Positions 36,913-49,498 of a DNA stretch of 64,000 nucleotides are shown here, in pieces. A model generated the notes under the pieces. That model ran no database searches. It was not told the DNA's origin and saw only the letters and a program-made list of their open reading frames with translations. The translations under genes and the position numbers were made by a program. Origin of the DNA: Streptomyces sp. NRRL S-118 (GTDB lineage: Bacteria; Actinomycetota; Actinomycetes; Streptomycetales; Streptomycetaceae). The DNA is taken from the NCBI RefSeq assembly GCF_000716335.1, contig NZ_KL591002.1:229219-293218 (forward strand). The letters run 5' to 3'. The stretch's first letter is position 1, and every line of letters starts with the position of its first letter.

Positions 36913-38272
36913 GACCAACTCCCCGCGAACCCTGTCGTACCGCCACCCGGCGCACCCGACTCCAGCGGCGCCGAACCGGCGTGCCGCCACACCTCGGCGA
37001 GCGACGCCCGCGGCGGCACGGCCACCGCCGTCCACCCGGCCTCGCGCAACCGGCGCACGGCGGCGGTCGCGGCCCCGCCCACCGGGCGTCCGTTCGACCA
37101 GGAGCCGCTGTCCAGCACGAAGGCGACAGCACCGCCGCTGCCCCGCCGCATCCTGGCGGCCATCGCCGCCTGCTCGTCGTCCAGGTCGCCGATGAAGGCC
37201 ACCAGCTGCCCTTCGTTCCCGCTCCGCAGGACGTCGAACGCGCGCGACAGGCCCGCCCCGTCGGAGTGGTCGACGACCGCGAGCGTGTCCATCAGCAGCC
37301 CGGCGGCGTCCGCGGAGTCCTGCGTGGCCCCGGCGAACCCGTCGGCGCCCTCTCCGGGCAGCACGCTCCCGGTGTCCGTCAGCAGCCGCACCGCGAAGCC
37401 CCGCTCCAGCATGTGCACCAGCACCGAGGCGGCACCCGAGACCGCCCACTCGAAGGCGGAGTCCGGCCCCGCCCCCTGGTACGCCACCGCGCGGGTGTCC
37501 AGCAGAACCGTGCACCGGGCACGCTGCGGCTGCTCCTCGCGCCGCACCATCAGCTCGCCGTGGCGTGCGGTGGACCGCCAGTGCACCCGCCGCAGGTCGT
37601 CGCCGTAGCGGTATTCGCGCGGGATCACGTCGTCCTCACCGGCCAGGGCCAGCGAACGCTGCAGGCCGTCGCCGTACCCCGCGCCCTCACCGGCCAGCCG
37701 CACCGGCGGCAGCGGCTCGGTGCGGGGTATCACCGTGAGGGTGTCGTACGCGCTGAAGGAGCGCGTCAGCTCGCACATCCCGAAGGGGTCGTTCAGCCGC
37801 AGTTGGAGCGGACCCAGCGGGTACCGGCCGCGCAGGTCGGAGCGGACCCGGTACGACACCTCGCGCCGCCCGCCCGCCTCGACCCGGTCCAGCACGAACC
37901 GGGGCCGCGGCCCCAGGACGTACGGCACGTGGTCCTGGAGCATCAGCAGGCCGGTGGGCAGCCGGGAGACGTTCTCCATCCGCAGGTGCACCCGCGCCTC
38001 GCCGCCCGCCGCCACGCGCCGCGGGGACAGCCCCCGGCCGGCGGTCACCCGGTAGCGGGTGCGGTACAGCACGAGCACGCACACCAGCGGCAGCACCATG
38101 AGCAGCAGGCCGACCCGCAACAGGTCGCCCTGCCCCAGCACGTACGCGCAGACCGCCGCCGCCACACCGGCCGCCAGGAACGACCGGCCGCGCGTGGTGA
38201 GCCCGCCGAGGGCGTCCCGGACACCGCCGCCCCGGCTCTCGCCGTCCGCGGCGGCGGGTGCGGGGGCCGCCA

Positions 38273-38273
<1 letters not shown>
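36909..38273 (-). CDS. DUF58 domain protein
   Basis: A 454-residue protein with two N-terminal helices (FLAAGVAAAVCAYVLGQGDL, VGLLLMVLPLVCVLVL), a beta-rich region and the DUF58 signature IPREYRYGDDLRRVHWRSTA. A VWA-like fold follows (CTVLLDTRAV...LVAFIGDLDD). DUF58 proteins pair with MoxR AAA+ ATPases. Its start overlaps the MoxR stop by one base (TGATG) and its stop overlaps the transglutaminase gene start by 4 bp. Confidence 0.88.
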
Positions 38274-39301
<1,028 letters not shown>

Positions 39302-39523
39302 CCGGCCCTCCTCGGCCCGTTCCATGGGCCGTGCGCGGCTGACGGCCCGGCCCACCCTTGAAACACGGACACCGTCTCCGAACCATTCAGCGACGGTGTC
39401 TCCCCCCGCATTCTTGTTGGCGTTACCCGTGCGTGTCACTCGGCTGTGGATAACCCTGGGCGATATGTCGGAGGTTGCGGTGCTACGGGTGGTGCCGGGC
39501 TCCGGAAATCGGTCGGGAATCGG

Positions 39524-40066
39524 TCAGGCAGCCGGGTCGATCTCGCGCAGCAGACCCGTGTGGACGTCGAACACGAAGCCCCGCACGTCATCGGTGTGCA
39601 GCAGGAACGGCGACGTGCGGACCCGCTGCATCGACTGCCGTACGTCCTGGTCGACGTCGCGGAACGCCTCGACGGCCCACGTCGGACGCTGCCCGACCTC
39701 GACCTCCAGATCCTGGCGGAACTCTTCGGTCAGCTTCTCCAGGCCGCAGCCGGTGTGGTGCACCAGCATCACGCTGCGGGTGCCCAGCGCGCGCTGGCTG
39801 ATGGTGAGCGAGCGGATCACGTCGTCGGTGACCACGCCGCCCGCGTTGCGGATGGTGTGGCAGTCGCCCAGCTCCAGGCCGAGGGCGGCGTGCAGATCGA
39901 GCCGAGCGTCCATGCAGGCGACGACGGCGACCTGCTGCACGGGGCGGGCGTCCATCCCGGGGTCTTTGAAGCCGGCGGCGTAGCGCTTGTTCGCCTCGAC
40001 GAGACGGTCGGTGACCGTACCGCCGGTGCGGACATCGGTGGTCGAGGTGTGCGCGGAAGTCGACAT
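39524..40066 (-). CDS. beta-class carbonic anhydrase
   Basis: Interconverts CO2 and bicarbonate. The 180-residue protein has the beta-CA zinc ligands C51, H104 and C107 (ACMDAR, VHHTGC) with the D53-R55 dyad, plus RNAGGVVTDD. CGGAGG precedes ATG 40066. It reads away from the dcw cluster. Bicarbonate supply for carboxylases is the likely role. Confidence 0.9.
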   Translation of the reverse strand: MSTSAHTSTTDVRTGGTVTDRLVEANKRYAAGFKDPGMDARPVQQVAVVACMDARLDLHAALGLELGDCHTIRNAGGVVTDDVIRSLTISQRALGTRSVMLVHHTGCGLEKLTEEFRQDLEVEVGQRPTWAVEAFRDVDQDVRQSMQRVRTSPFLLHTDDVRGFVFDVHTGLLREIDPAA

Positions 40067-40439
40067 GCCTCCGACGTTAATGGTCACAGTGGCCGGAAGC
40101 CTGCAGTGAGACGGGACAAAGAACATCAACGTGTCTTGTTGTGAGGTAACCCACAGGCCGGTCCGCTCAGCCCCGTACGGGTGGGATGTCCGCACTCGTC
40201 CGGCTCGCGTCCGCGCCCCCGGGCGACGCGCTGGCCGGTTGATTGACCGGGCGGGGGAGTGGACTAAAGTGACGCGAAGTTCACGGAGACATTGAGCGAA
40301 TCACAGAGAATTCCGCAGTTTCTCCCCCGCGTGTGCGGCGGTACGTACGGCTCGGCCTCCTTCCGCTCGCCGGTCGGCCGACGCCCGACCCGGCCCCGGC
40401 CCGGCAGTACGTGCGGCCGCGCCGAATCTGGAAGGGCGC
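40067..40439. promoter_or_regulatory. rsmH/dcw upstream region with promoter
   Basis: This 373-bp divergent region holds no gene, and specifically no mraZ. A sigma-70-like promoter facing rsmH is visible: TTGACC (40243-40248), 16-bp spacer, TAAAGT (40265-40270), giving a leader of roughly 165 nt before the rsmH ATG. Confidence 0.6.
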
Positions 40440-41396
40440 ATGAGCGAGACCCGACACGTCCCGGTGATGCTCCAGCGGTGCCTGGACATGTTGGCCCCGG
40501 CGCTGGGGGAGTCGGGTGCGGTCGTCGTCGACTGCACGCTCGGCCTCGGCGGCCACAGCGAGGCGCTGCTGACCCGCTTCCCCGAAGCCCGCCTGATCGG
40601 CCTCGACCGGGACAAGGAGGCGCTGCGGCTCTCCGGCGAGCGGCTCGCCCGCTTCGGCGACCGCGCCACCCTCGTCCACGCCGTGTACGACGAGCTCCCC
40701 GCCGTGCTCGAACGCCTCGGTCTGCCCCGCGTCCAGGGCGTCCTCTTCGACCTCGGCGTCTCCTCCATGCAGCTCGACGAGGCGGACCGCGGCTTCGCCT
40801 ACGCCCAGGACGCCCCGCTCGACATGCGCATGGACCAGACGACCGGCATCAGCGCGGCCGAGGTCCTCAACACCTACCCGCCCGGCGAGCTCGTGCGCAT
40901 CCTGCGCCAGTACGGCGAGGAGAAGCAGGCCAAGCGGATCGTGGCGGCGGTCGTACGGGAGCGGGAGAAGGAGCCCTTCACCACCAGCGCCCGGCTCGTC
41001 GAGCTGATCCGCGACGCCCTGCCGCAAGCCGCCAAGCGCACCGGGGGCAACCCCGCCAAGCGGACCTTCCAGGCCTTGCGCATCGAGGTCAACGGCGAGC
41101 TCTCGGTCCTGGAACGGGCGGTCCCGGCCGCCGTCGAGGCACTCGCCGTCGGCGGACGCATCGCCGTGCTGTCGTACCACTCGCTGGAGGACCGGCTGGT
41201 CAAGCAGGTGCTCACGGCGGGCGCCACCAGCACGGCCCCGCCCGGCCTGCCCGTCGTGCCGGAGCAGTACCAGCCGCGGCTCAAGCTGCTGACGCGCGGC
41301 GCCGAACTCCCCACCGAGGAGGAGATCGCCGAGAACCGCCGCGCCGCCCCGGCCAGGTTCCGGGCGGCGGAACGGATCAGGGAGGACGAACGGTGA
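40440..41396 (+). CDS. rsmH: 16S rRNA (cytosine(1402)-N4)-methyltransferase
   Basis: Methylates C1402 of 16S rRNA in the P site. The 318-residue protein has [13 protein letters not shown], the SAM motif [70 protein letters not shown] and [13 protein letters not shown] [19 protein letters not shown] precedes ATG 40440. First gene of the dcw cluster. Confidence 0.96.
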   Translation: MSETRHVPVMLQRCLDMLAPALGESGAVVVDCTLGLGGHSEALLTRFPEARLIGLDRDKEALRLSGERLARFGDRATLVHAVYDELPAVLERLGLPRVQGVLFDLGVSSMQLDEADRGFAYAQDAPLDMRMDQTTGISAAEVLNTYPPGELVRILRQYGEEKQAKRIVAAVVREREKEPFTTSARLVELIRDALPQAAKRTGGNPAKRTFQALRIEVNGELSVLERAVPAAVEALAVGGRIAVLSYHSLEDRLVKQVLTAGATSTAPPGLPVVPEQYQPRLKLLTRGAELPTEEEIAENRRAAPARFRAAERIREDER

Positions 41397-41445
41397 ACCA
41401 CGGCTGCGACACCGGCCGCCGCGGCGGGGCGAACGGGGCGTCCAG

Positions 41446-41853
41446 GTGACCGGAGCGGGACCTCTGAAGGGACGGGCCGCGCGGCTCGCGCGGTTCATGC
41501 CGTCCGGGCCCACCACCGCGGCCCGCACCCCCTTCGTCCTGCTGGTCGTCCTGCTCCTCGGCGGCGGCCTGATCACCCTGCTGCTGCTCAATTCCTCCCT
41601 CAACGAGGGCTCCTTCAAGCTGAGCGAGCTCAAGAAGAGGACCACCGAGCTCACCGACCAGGAGCAGGAACTCCAGCGGGACGTGGACGACCGCTCGGCC
41701 CCCGACGCACTCGAACGCCGGGCCAGGGAGCTCGGCATGGTCCCCGGCGGCAGCCCCGCCTTCCTCGACCCCGACGGCACCGTCCGCGGCGTCCCCGCCC
41801 CCGCGACGTCCCCGCCCGCGCAGCCGCCCGCCTCCACGACCCCCGGCAGGTGA
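41446..41853 (+). CDS. ftsL: cell division protein FtsL-like
   Basis: A 135-residue bitopic divisome protein: short cytoplasmic N-terminus, one membrane helix (PFVLLVVLLLGGGLITLLLL), an extracellular coiled coil (LSELKKRTTELTDQEQELQR) and a Pro-rich tail. Gene position between rsmH and ftsI, with a 4-bp gap to ftsI, supports the name although FtsL sequences are poorly conserved. Confidence 0.88.
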   Translation: MTGAGPLKGRAARLARFMPSGPTTAARTPFVLLVVLLLGGGLITLLLLNSSLNEGSFKLSELKKRTTELTDQEQELQRDVDDRSAPDALERRARELGMVPGGSPAFLDPDGTVRGVPAPATSPPAQPPASTTPGR

Positions 41854-41857
41854 CGCA

Positions 41858-43810
41858 GTGCCCCCGACGCAGCCCCCGCGCCGACGCGTACCGGCCCCCG
41901 CGCGCCCCGACGGGCGCCGCCCGCGCCGCACCCCCGGCCCGTCCGGCAGGACGCCCGCCAAGGCCCGCCCGCGCACCATGCGCCTCGCCAGCCCCCGGCC
42001 GCGGCTGCGCCTGGTCAGCCTCGGGCTCACCCTCGTGATGCTGGCCTTCGTCGTGCGGCTGCTCCAGGTCCAGGCCGTCGACGCCGACGCGTACGCCGCC
42101 AGGGCGGAGAAGAACCGCTACCTGAGCCATGAGCTCACCGCCGAGCGCGGCGAGATCACCGACCGCGCCGGCATCGCGCTCGCCGCCAGCGTCGACGCGT
42201 ACGACATCACCGCCGACCCCAAGATGTTCACGCCCGAGGAGAGCAAGGCCCCCGACGCCCCGGAGCAGGCCGCCGCCCTCCTCGCCCCCATCCTCGGCAA
42301 GGACCCCGCCGAGCTGGTCAAGAAGCTCAAGGCGCCCAAGTCCCGCTACACCGTGCTGGCCCGCCGCCAGACCCCCCAGGTCTGGAACCAGATCAAGGAC
42401 CTGAAGAACGTCTTCGCCGAGAAGGCCCGCGCCGAGAAGGCCAAGGGCGGCCCCGGCGTCAGCGTCCTCGCCGGTGTCTTCAACGAGCCCAGCAGCACCC
42501 GCGTCTACCCCAACGGCAGCCTCGCGGCCGGGATACTGGGGTACGTCAACGCCGACGGCCACGGCGGCGGCGGCCTGGAGTCCATGCTCGACGAGGAACT
42601 GGCCGGCAAGGACGGCGAGATCACCTACGCCCAGTCCGGCGGCCGCCGGGTGCCCACCGCGGGCGCCCGCGAGACGCCCGCCGTCCCCGGCTCCGACATC
42701 GAGCTGACCATCGACCGGGACATCCAGTGGGCCGCCCAGCGGGCCATCACCGAGCAGGTCGAGGCGTCCGCGGCCGACCGCGGCTACGTGATAGTGCAGG
42801 ACGTGCGGACCGGCGAGGTGCTGGCCATGGCCAACGCGCCCGGGTTCGACCCCAACGACCTCTCCGGGGCCGACGCCGCCGCCATGGGCAACGCCGCCCT
42901 CCAGGACGCGTACGAGCCCGGCTCCACCAGCAAGGTCATGTCGATGGCCGCCGTCCTGGAGGAAGGCGTCGCCACGCCCTCCACCCATGTCGTCGTGCCC
43001 AACCGGCTGCACCGCGGCGACCGGCTGTTCAAGGACGACATCGACCACCCCACCTGGTACCTGACGCTCAACGGCGTCCTGGCCAAGTCCAGCAACATCG
43101 GCACCATCCTGGCCACCGGCCAGCTCGGCAGGACCCAGGCCGAGTCGAACCGCATCCTCCACTCCTACCTGCGCAAGTTCGGCATCGGGCGCCCGACCGG
43201 CCTCGGCTACCCCGGGGAGACGTCCGGCATCCTCGCCAAGCCGCAGGACTGGTCCACCTCGCAGCAGTACACGATCCCCTTCGGCCAGGGCCTGTCCATC
43301 AACGCCATGCAGGCGGCGTCCGTGTACTCGACCATCGCCAACGGCGGCGTCCGCATCGAGCCGACCCTGGTCCGCGGCACCAAGGGCCCCGACGGCCGGT
43401 TCACCCCGGCCCCCGCACCGGGGAAGACCCGCGTCGTCAGCGAGAAGACGGCCAGGACCCTCGCCGCGATGCTGGAGTCGGTGGTCGGCAACGAGGAAGG
43501 CACCGGCACCAAGGCCGCCATCCCCGGCTACCGCGTCGCCGGCAAGACCGGCACCGCCAACCGCGTCGACCCCGAACTCGGCCGCTACAAGGGCTACACC
43601 GCCTCCTTCGCCGGCTTCGCGCCCGCCGACGCACCGCGCGTCACGGTCTACTGCGCCATCCAGAACCCCACCCGGGGAAACTACTTCGGCGGCCAGATCT
43701 GCGGCCCCATCTACAAGAAGGTCATGGAATTCGCCCTGAAGACCCTGCAGATCCCCCCGACCGGCGAGGAAGCCGCCCGGCTGCCGGTCACCTTCCAACC
43801 CGGTGAGTGA
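41858..43810 (+). CDS. ftsI: septal penicillin-binding protein FtsI (class B PBP)
   Basis: The division transpeptidase, 650 residues. A Pro/Arg-rich cytoplasmic N-terminus, one helix (LVSLGLTLVMLAFVVRLLQV), the pedestal domain (RGEITDRAGIALA) and the transpeptidase domain follow. The catalytic S356-T-S-K359 lies in GSTSKVM, with the SSN motif (LAKSSNIGT) and KTG (AGKTGTAN). GTG 41858 starts 4 bp after ftsL. It works with FtsW, encoded 7.6 kb downstream. Confidence 0.95.
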   Translation: MPPTQPPRRRVPAPARPDGRRPRRTPGPSGRTPAKARPRTMRLASPRPRLRLVSLGLTLVMLAFVVRLLQVQAVDADAYAARAEKNRYLSHELTAERGEITDRAGIALAASVDAYDITADPKMFTPEESKAPDAPEQAAALLAPILGKDPAELVKKLKAPKSRYTVLARRQTPQVWNQIKDLKNVFAEKARAEKAKGGPGVSVLAGVFNEPSSTRVYPNGSLAAGILGYVNADGHGGGGLESMLDEELAGKDGEITYAQSGGRRVPTAGARETPAVPGSDIELTIDRDIQWAAQRAITEQVEASAADRGYVIVQDVRTGEVLAMANAPGFDPNDLSGADAAAMGNAALQDAYEPGSTSKVMSMAAVLEEGVATPSTHVVVPNRLHRGDRLFKDDIDHPTWYLTLNGVLAKSSNIGTILATGQLGRTQAESNRILHSYLRKFGIGRPTGLGYPGETSGILAKPQDWSTSQQYTIPFGQGLSINAMQAASVYSTIANGGVRIEPTLVRGTKGPDGRFTPAPAPGKTRVVSEKTARTLAAMLESVVGNEEGTGTKAAIPGYRVAGKTGTANRVDPELGRYKGYTASFAGFAPADAPRVTVYCAIQNPTRGNYFGGQICGPIYKKVMEFALKTLQIPPTGEEAARLPVTFQPGE

Positions 43811-43827
43811 GCCGACGGGAGCCCCCA

Positions 43828-45516
43828 GTGACAACCACCACCCCCGACCCCGCGGGCCGCTCCGGCACCCGTACCGCACCGGCGGCCTCTTTTGGCCCGA
43901 TGACGGGTACGCCCGGTACGCTCACCGCCGTGCCACACGCTGATCAGTCCCGAACCACCCCGAAGGACGTCCCCGTGAAACAGCAGGGGGCTCCCCGCCC
44001 GGCCCAGGTCCGCCCCACACCCCTGGGCGAACTCGCCGCGCGGCTGGACATCCCGGCCCCGGGCAGCGCGGAGGTGTCCGGGATCACCCACGACTCGCGG
44101 GCCGTACGCCCCGGTGACGTGTACGCCGCGCTCCCGGGCGCCCGCCTCCACGGCGCGGACTTCGCCGGCCAGGCCGCCGACCTCGGCGCCGTCGCGATCC
44201 TCACCGACCCGACCGGCGCCGAGCGCGCGGCCGCCACCGGCCTGCCGGTCCTGGTCACCGAGGACCCCCGCGGCCGGATGGGGGAGCTCGCCGCCGACAT
44301 CTACGGACGGCCGGGCGGCGACCTGCTCCAGATCGGCATCACCGGCACCTCCGGCAAGACCACCACCGCCTACCTCGTCGAGGGCGGCCTCAAGGCGGCC
44401 GGGCACCGCACCGGGCTGATCGGCACCGTCGAGATGCGCATCGGCGACGAGCGCATCAAGTCCGAGCGCACGACCCCCGAAGCCACCGACCTCCAGGCCC
44501 TGTTCGCCGTGATGCGCGAACGCGGCGTCGAATCCGTCGCCATGGAGGTCTCCAGCCACGCCCTCGTGCTCGGCCGGGTCGACGGCTGCGTCTTCGACGT
44601 CGCCGTCTTCAACAACCTCAGCCCGGAGCACATGGAGTTCCACTCCGGTATGGAGGACTACTTCCAGGCCAAGGCGCAGCTGTTCACCCCGCGCCGCTCC
44701 CGGCAGGGCGTGGTCAACCTCGACGACGCGTACGGAAGGAGGCTCACCGAGGAGGCGTCCGTCCCCGTCGTGACCTTCTCCGCCGAGGGCCACCCCGACG
44801 CCGACTGGCGTGCCCAGGACGTCGAGATCGGCCCCCTGGGCAGCACATTCACCATCCTGGGCCCCAAGGGCGAGCGGGTGACCGCCAAGGCGCCGCTGCC
44901 CGGCCCGTTCAACGTCGCCAACACCCTCGCCGCCGTCGTCACCCTCGCCGTCGCCGGGGTCGACCCGCAGACCGCCGCCGACGGCATCGCCGCGGTCCCC
45001 GGCGTCCCCGGCCGGCTGGAGCGTGTCGACGCGGGCCAGCCCTACCTCGCGGTCGTCGACTACGCCCACAAGACGGACGCCGTCGAATCGGTCCTGCGCG
45101 CCCTGCGCAAGGTCACCGACGGCAGGCTGCACATCGTGCTGGGATGCGGCGGCGACCGGGACGTCACCAAGCGCGGCCCCATGGGCGCCGCGGCGGCGCG
45201 CCTCGCCGACACCGCCGTACTGACCTCCGACAACCCCCGCTCCGAGGATCCGCTCGCGATCCTCGCCACGATGCTCGCGGGCGCCGCGGAAGTGCCCGTC
45301 CACGAGCGCGGCGAGGTCGTCGTGTTCGAGGACCGGGCGGCCGCGATCGCCGCAGCCGTGGCCCGCGCCCGGCCCGGGGACACCGTGCTGGTCGCGGGCA
45401 AGGGCCACGAGCAGGGCCAGGACATCGCAGGGGTGGTACGCCCCTTCGACGACCGGCAGGTGCTGCGCGAGGCCATCGCGGAGCGCGCCAATCGACACGA
45501 GAACAGTCAGGGATGA
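43828..45516 (+). CDS. murE: UDP-MurNAc-L-Ala-D-Glu:diaminopimelate ligase
   Basis: Adds diaminopimelate to the peptidoglycan precursor; Streptomyces use LL-DAP. The 562-residue Mur ligase has the ATP loop GITGTSGKTTTAYL, the carbamoyl-Lys segment FFQAKAQLFTP-like YFQAKAQLF, and the DNPRSEDP motif that recognises the diamino acid. GTG 43828 (after ACGGGAG) gives the usual long N-terminus; GTG 43930, 7 nt after TACGCT, would remove 34 residues and could mark an internal leaderless promoter. Confidence 0.94.
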   Translation: MTTTTPDPAGRSGTRTAPAASFGPMTGTPGTLTAVPHADQSRTTPKDVPVKQQGAPRPAQVRPTPLGELAARLDIPAPGSAEVSGITHDSRAVRPGDVYAALPGARLHGADFAGQAADLGAVAILTDPTGAERAAATGLPVLVTEDPRGRMGELAADIYGRPGGDLLQIGITGTSGKTTTAYLVEGGLKAAGHRTGLIGTVEMRIGDERIKSERTTPEATDLQALFAVMRERGVESVAMEVSSHALVLGRVDGCVFDVAVFNNLSPEHMEFHSGMEDYFQAKAQLFTPRRSRQGVVNLDDAYGRRLTEEASVPVVTFSAEGHPDADWRAQDVEIGPLGSTFTILGPKGERVTAKAPLPGPFNVANTLAAVVTLAVAGVDPQTAADGIAAVPGVPGRLERVDAGQPYLAVVDYAHKTDAVESVLRALRKVTDGRLHIVLGCGGDRDVTKRGPMGAAAARLADTAVLTSDNPRSEDPLAILATMLAGAAEVPVHERGEVVVFEDRAAAIAAAVARARPGDTVLVAGKGHEQGQDIAGVVRPFDDRQVLREAIAERANRHENSQG

Positions 45517-45520
45517 AGTA

Positions 45521-46951
45521 GTGATCGCCCTCTCCCTCGCCGAGATCGCCGAAATCGTCGGCGGGCAGTCGCACGACATACCGGATCCGGCCATCCAGGT
45601 CACCGGGCCCGTCGTCCGCGATTCCCGCGAGATCGAACCCGGCAGCCTCTTCGTCGCCTTCGTCGGCGAACGCGTCGACGGCCACGACTACGCGCGCCAG
45701 GCCCTGGAGGCCGGCGCGGTGGCCGTCCTCGCCACCCGGCCGGTCGGCGTGCCCGCCGTCGTCGTCGACGACGTCCAGTCGGCCCTCGGCGCCCTCGCCC
45801 GCGCGGTCGTCGCCCGCCTGGGCACCCGCGTCGTCGCGCTGACCGGCTCGGCCGGCAAGACCAGCACCAAGGACCTCATCGCCCAGGTGCTCCAGCGCAA
45901 GGGACCCACCGTCTGGACGCCCGGCTCCCTCAACAACGAGATCGGCCTGCCGCTCACCGCGCTGCGCGCGACGAAGGACACCGAGCACCTCGTCCTGGAA
46001 ATGGGAGCGCGCGGAATCGGCCACATCCGCTACCTGACCGAGCTGACCCCGCCGGGCATCGGGCTCGTCCTGAACGTGGGCAGCGCCCACATCGGCGAGT
46101 TCGGCGGCCGGGAGCAGATCGCCCAGGCCAAGGGCGAGCTCGTCGAGGCCCTGCCGTCCGCGGACGAGGGCGGCATCGCCGTGCTGAACGCCGACGACCC
46201 GCTCGTACGAGCCATGGAAAGCCGGACCCGCGCGCGCGTGACCCTCTTCGGCGAGGCCGACGACGCCCACATCCGTGCCGAGAATGTCCGTCTCACAGAG
46301 AACGGACAGCCCTCTTTCAGGCTTCACACACCCACCGGGTGCAGCGACGTGACCTTGCGCCTGTACGGTGAGCACCACGTGTCGAACGCGCTCGCCGCGG
46401 CCGCCGTCGCCCATGAGCTGGGCATGTCCGTCGACGAGATCGCCACCGCGCTCTCCGAGGCGGGCTCCCTCTCCCGCTGGCGCATGGAGGTCACCGAGCG
46501 TCCGGACGGTGTGACGATCGTCAACGACGCCTACAACGCGAACCCCGAGTCCATGCGGGCGGCCCTGCGCGCGCTCGCGGCCATGGGCAAGGCCGCACAG
46601 GTCAAGGGGGGCCGTACGTGGGCGGTGCTCGGCCAGATGGCCGAGCTCGGCGACGAGTCGCTCGCCGAGCACGACGCGGTCGGACGGCTCGCCGTCCGGC
46701 TCAACGTCAGCAAGCTCGTCGCAGTCGGGGGCAGGGAAGCGTCCTGGCTGCAACTGGGCGCATATAACGAGGGTTCGTGGGGTGAGGAGTCGGTGCACGT
46801 GTCCGACGCGCGGGCGGCGATCGACCTGTTGCGCAGTGAGCTGCGCCCGGGAGACGTCGTGCTGGTGAAGGCTTCCAGGTCGGTGGGGCTCGAGCGGGTG
46901 GCCCAGGCACTGCTTGAGAACACCGCCGAGGGCGAGGTCGCCGGCCGATGA
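45521..46951 (+). CDS. murF: UDP-MurNAc-tripeptide:D-Ala-D-Ala ligase
   Basis: Adds D-Ala-D-Ala to the UDP-MurNAc-tripeptide. The 476-residue protein shows [14 protein letters not shown], the ATP loop [40 protein letters not shown] and the Mur segment [19 protein letters not shown] 45521 starts 4 bp after murE; its end overlaps mraY by 4 bp. Confidence 0.95.
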   Translation: MIALSLAEIAEIVGGQSHDIPDPAIQVTGPVVRDSREIEPGSLFVAFVGERVDGHDYARQALEAGAVAVLATRPVGVPAVVVDDVQSALGALARAVVARLGTRVVALTGSAGKTSTKDLIAQVLQRKGPTVWTPGSLNNEIGLPLTALRATKDTEHLVLEMGARGIGHIRYLTELTPPGIGLVLNVGSAHIGEFGGREQIAQAKGELVEALPSADEGGIAVLNADDPLVRAMESRTRARVTLFGEADDAHIRAENVRLTENGQPSFRLHTPTGCSDVTLRLYGEHHVSNALAAAAVAHELGMSVDEIATALSEAGSLSRWRMEVTERPDGVTIVNDAYNANPESMRAALRALAAMGKAAQVKGGRTWAVLGQMAELGDESLAEHDAVGRLAVRLNVSKLVAVGGREASWLQLGAYNEGSWGEESVHVSDARAAIDLLRSELRPGDVVLVKASRSVGLERVAQALLENTAEGEVAGR

Positions 46952-48018
46952 GGCAGATCCTCTTCGCGGGGGCCATCGGGCTCTTCCTGACCCTGATCGG
47001 CACCCCGCTGCTGATCAAGCTCCTGGCCCGCAAGGGATACGGGCAGTTCATCCGGGATGACGGCCCCCGCACGCACGGCAGCAAGAAGGGCACGCCCACC
47101 ATGGGCGGCATCTCCTTCATCCTCGCCACGCTCATCGCGTACGCCCTCGCCAAGGTCATCACCGGCGAGGACCCGACGTACTCGGGTGTCCTGGTGCTGT
47201 TCCTGATGGCCGGCATGGGTCTCGTCGGCTTCCTCGACGACTACATCAAGATCGTCAAGCAGCGTTCGCTCGGTCTGCGGGCCAAGGCGAAGATGGCCGG
47301 CCAGCTGATCGTCGGCGTCGCCTTCGCCGTCCTCGCACTCCAGTTCGCGGACGCCCGGGGTCAGACCCCGGCCTCCACCCGGCTCTCCTTCATCACCGAC
47401 TTCGGCTGGTCCATCGGCCCGGTGCTGTTCGTGGTCTGGGCGCTGTTCATGATCCTGGCCATGTCCAACGGCGTGAACCTCACCGACGGTCTGGACGGCC
47501 TGGCCACCGGCGCCTCCGTGATGGTCTTCGGCGCGTACACCTTCATCGGGCTGTGGCAGTTCCAGGAGTCGTGCGCCAACGCGGACACCCTGACCAACCC
47601 GAACGCCTGCTTCGAGGTGCGCGACCCGCTCGACCTCGCCGTCGTCGCCTCCGCCCTCATGGGCGCCTGCTTCGGCTTCCTGTGGTGGAACACCTCGCCC
47701 GCGAAGATCTTCATGGGCGACACCGGCTCGCTCGCCCTGGGCGGCGCGCTCGCGGGTCTGGCCATCTGCTCCCGCACCGAGCTGCTGCTGGCCCTCCTGG
47801 GCGGCCTCTTCGTCCTCATCACCCTCTCCGTGATCATCCAGGTCGGCTCCTTCCGGATGACCGGCAAGCGGGTCTTCCGGATGGCTCCCCTCCAGCACCA
47901 CTTCGAGCTCAAGGGGTGGTCCGAGGTGCTGGTCGTGGTCCGGTTCTGGATCATCCAGGGCATGTGCGTCATCGTGGGTCTGGGGCTCTTCTACGCGGGA
48001 TGGGCAGCCGACAAGTGA
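46948..48018 (+). CDS. mraY: phospho-MurNAc-pentapeptide transferase
   Basis: Transfers phospho-MurNAc-pentapeptide to undecaprenyl phosphate, making lipid I at the membrane. The 356-residue protein has about ten helices and the family motifs [46 protein letters not shown] and [11 protein letters not shown]. It overlaps murF and murD by 4 bp each. Confidence 0.96.
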   Translation: MRQILFAGAIGLFLTLIGTPLLIKLLARKGYGQFIRDDGPRTHGSKKGTPTMGGISFILATLIAYALAKVITGEDPTYSGVLVLFLMAGMGLVGFLDDYIKIVKQRSLGLRAKAKMAGQLIVGVAFAVLALQFADARGQTPASTRLSFITDFGWSIGPVLFVVWALFMILAMSNGVNLTDGLDGLATGASVMVFGAYTFIGLWQFQESCANADTLTNPNACFEVRDPLDLAVVASALMGACFGFLWWNTSPAKIFMGDTGSLALGGALAGLAICSRTELLLALLGGLFVLITLSVIIQVGSFRMTGKRVFRMAPLQHHFELKGWSEVLVVVRFWIIQGMCVIVGLGLFYAGWAADK

Positions 48019-49439
48019 GTACCACCTGGCAGGGCAAGAACGTCACCGTCGCCGGCCTGGGCGTGAGCGGCATCCCCGCCGCCCGGGTCCTGCACGGCCT
48101 CGGCGCGCGCGTCACGGTCGTCAACGACGGCGACGACGAGCGCTCCCGCGCGCAGGCCGCGCAGCTGGAGGCGGAGGGCATCACCGTCCGCCTCGGCGAC
48201 GGCGCGACCCTGCCGGAGGGCACCGGACTCGTCGTCACCACGCCCGGCTGGGCGCCCGGCAAACCGCTGTTCGCCGCCGCCGCCGAGGCGGGCGTCCCGG
48301 TCTGGGGCGACGTCGAGCTGGCCTGGCGCCTGCGCGGGCGGACCGGCCGCAAGGCCGCACCGTGGCTGGCGGTCACCGGCACCAACGGCAAGACGACGAC
48401 GGTACGGATGCTGGCGTCCATCCTGACGGCCGCGGGCCTGAGGACGGCGGCCGTCGGCAACATCGGGGTCTCCCTCCTCGACGCCGTGCTCGGCGAGGAG
48501 GAGTACGACGTGCTCGCCGTCGAGCTGTCCAGCTACCAGCTGCACTGGTCGCCGTCCCTGCGCGCGCACTCCGCCGCCGTGCTGAACCTGGCACCGGACC
48601 ACCTGGACTGGCACGGCTCCATGGAGGACTACGCCGCCGACAAGGGCCGCATCTACGAGGGCAACCAGGTCGCCTGCGTCTACAACGTGCAGGACCCCGC
48701 CACCGAGGACCTGGTCCGGGCGGCGGACGTCGAGGAGGGGTGCCGCGCCATCGGCTTCACCCTCGGCACGCCCGGCCCGTCCCAGGTCGGCATCGTGGAC
48801 GACCTCCTGGTGGACCGTGCCTTCGTCGAGAACCGGCAGAAGCAGGCGCAGGAGCTCGCCCAGGTGTCGGACATCGACCCGCCGGCCCCGCACAACATCG
48901 CCAACGCGCTCGCCGCGGCCGCCCTCGCCCGTGCCTTCGGCGTCGAGGCCAAGGCCGTGCGCGAGGGACTGCGCGCCTTCCGGCCCGACCCGCACCGCAT
49001 CGAGCTCGTCGAGGAGGTCGGGGGCGTCCGCTACGTCGACGACTCCAAGGCGACCAACACGCACGCCGCCGAGGCGTCGCTGGCCGCGTACGACCCGATC
49101 GTCTGGATCGCGGGCGGCCTCGCCAAGGGGGCGACCTTCGACGAGCTGGTCGGCGCGTCCGCGGGGCGGCTGCGCGGGGTGGTCCTCATGGGCGCGGACC
49201 GCGCCCTGATCCGCGAAGCCCTCGCGCGACACGCCCCCGAGGTACCGGTCGTCGACCTCGACCGGACCGACACTGGGGCGATGTCCGCAGCGGTCCAGGA
49301 GGCGGCACGGCTGGCCCGGCCAGGGGATACGGTTCTGCTCGCCCCCGCCTGTGCCTCGATGGACATGTTCGCCAACTACAACAAGCGCGGCGAGGCGTTC
49401 GCGGACGCGGTCCGCGCACTCGCCGCCGGGCGCGCCTGA
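48015..49439 (+). CDS. murD: UDP-MurNAc-L-Ala:D-Glu ligase
   Basis: Adds D-glutamate to UDP-MurNAc-L-Ala. The 474-residue ligase has [15 protein letters not shown], the ATP loop [48 protein letters not shown] and [23 protein letters not shown] 48015 overlaps the mraY stop (GTGA), which favours it over ATG 48000. Confidence 0.94.
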   Translation: MSTTWQGKNVTVAGLGVSGIPAARVLHGLGARVTVVNDGDDERSRAQAAQLEAEGITVRLGDGATLPEGTGLVVTTPGWAPGKPLFAAAAEAGVPVWGDVELAWRLRGRTGRKAAPWLAVTGTNGKTTTVRMLASILTAAGLRTAAVGNIGVSLLDAVLGEEEYDVLAVELSSYQLHWSPSLRAHSAAVLNLAPDHLDWHGSMEDYAADKGRIYEGNQVACVYNVQDPATEDLVRAADVEEGCRAIGFTLGTPGPSQVGIVDDLLVDRAFVENRQKQAQELAQVSDIDPPAPHNIANALAAAALARAFGVEAKAVREGLRAFRPDPHRIELVEEVGGVRYVDDSKATNTHAAEASLAAYDPIVWIAGGLAKGATFDELVGASAGRLRGVVLMGADRALIREALARHAPEVPVVDLDRTDTGAMSAAVQEAARLARPGDTVLLAPACASMDMFANYNKRGEAFADAVRALAAGRA

Positions 49440-49498
49440 CCAGCGACCAGGTCCGGTGGTGCCGGGCACGACTGGAGCGACTGGAGGGGACGGCGACC

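Noticed and set aside
39445..39453. TGTGGATAA, an exact E. coli-type DnaA box upstream of moxR
   Set aside because: It is single, and Streptomyces boxes prefer TTGTCCACA; one 9-mer is expected by chance.
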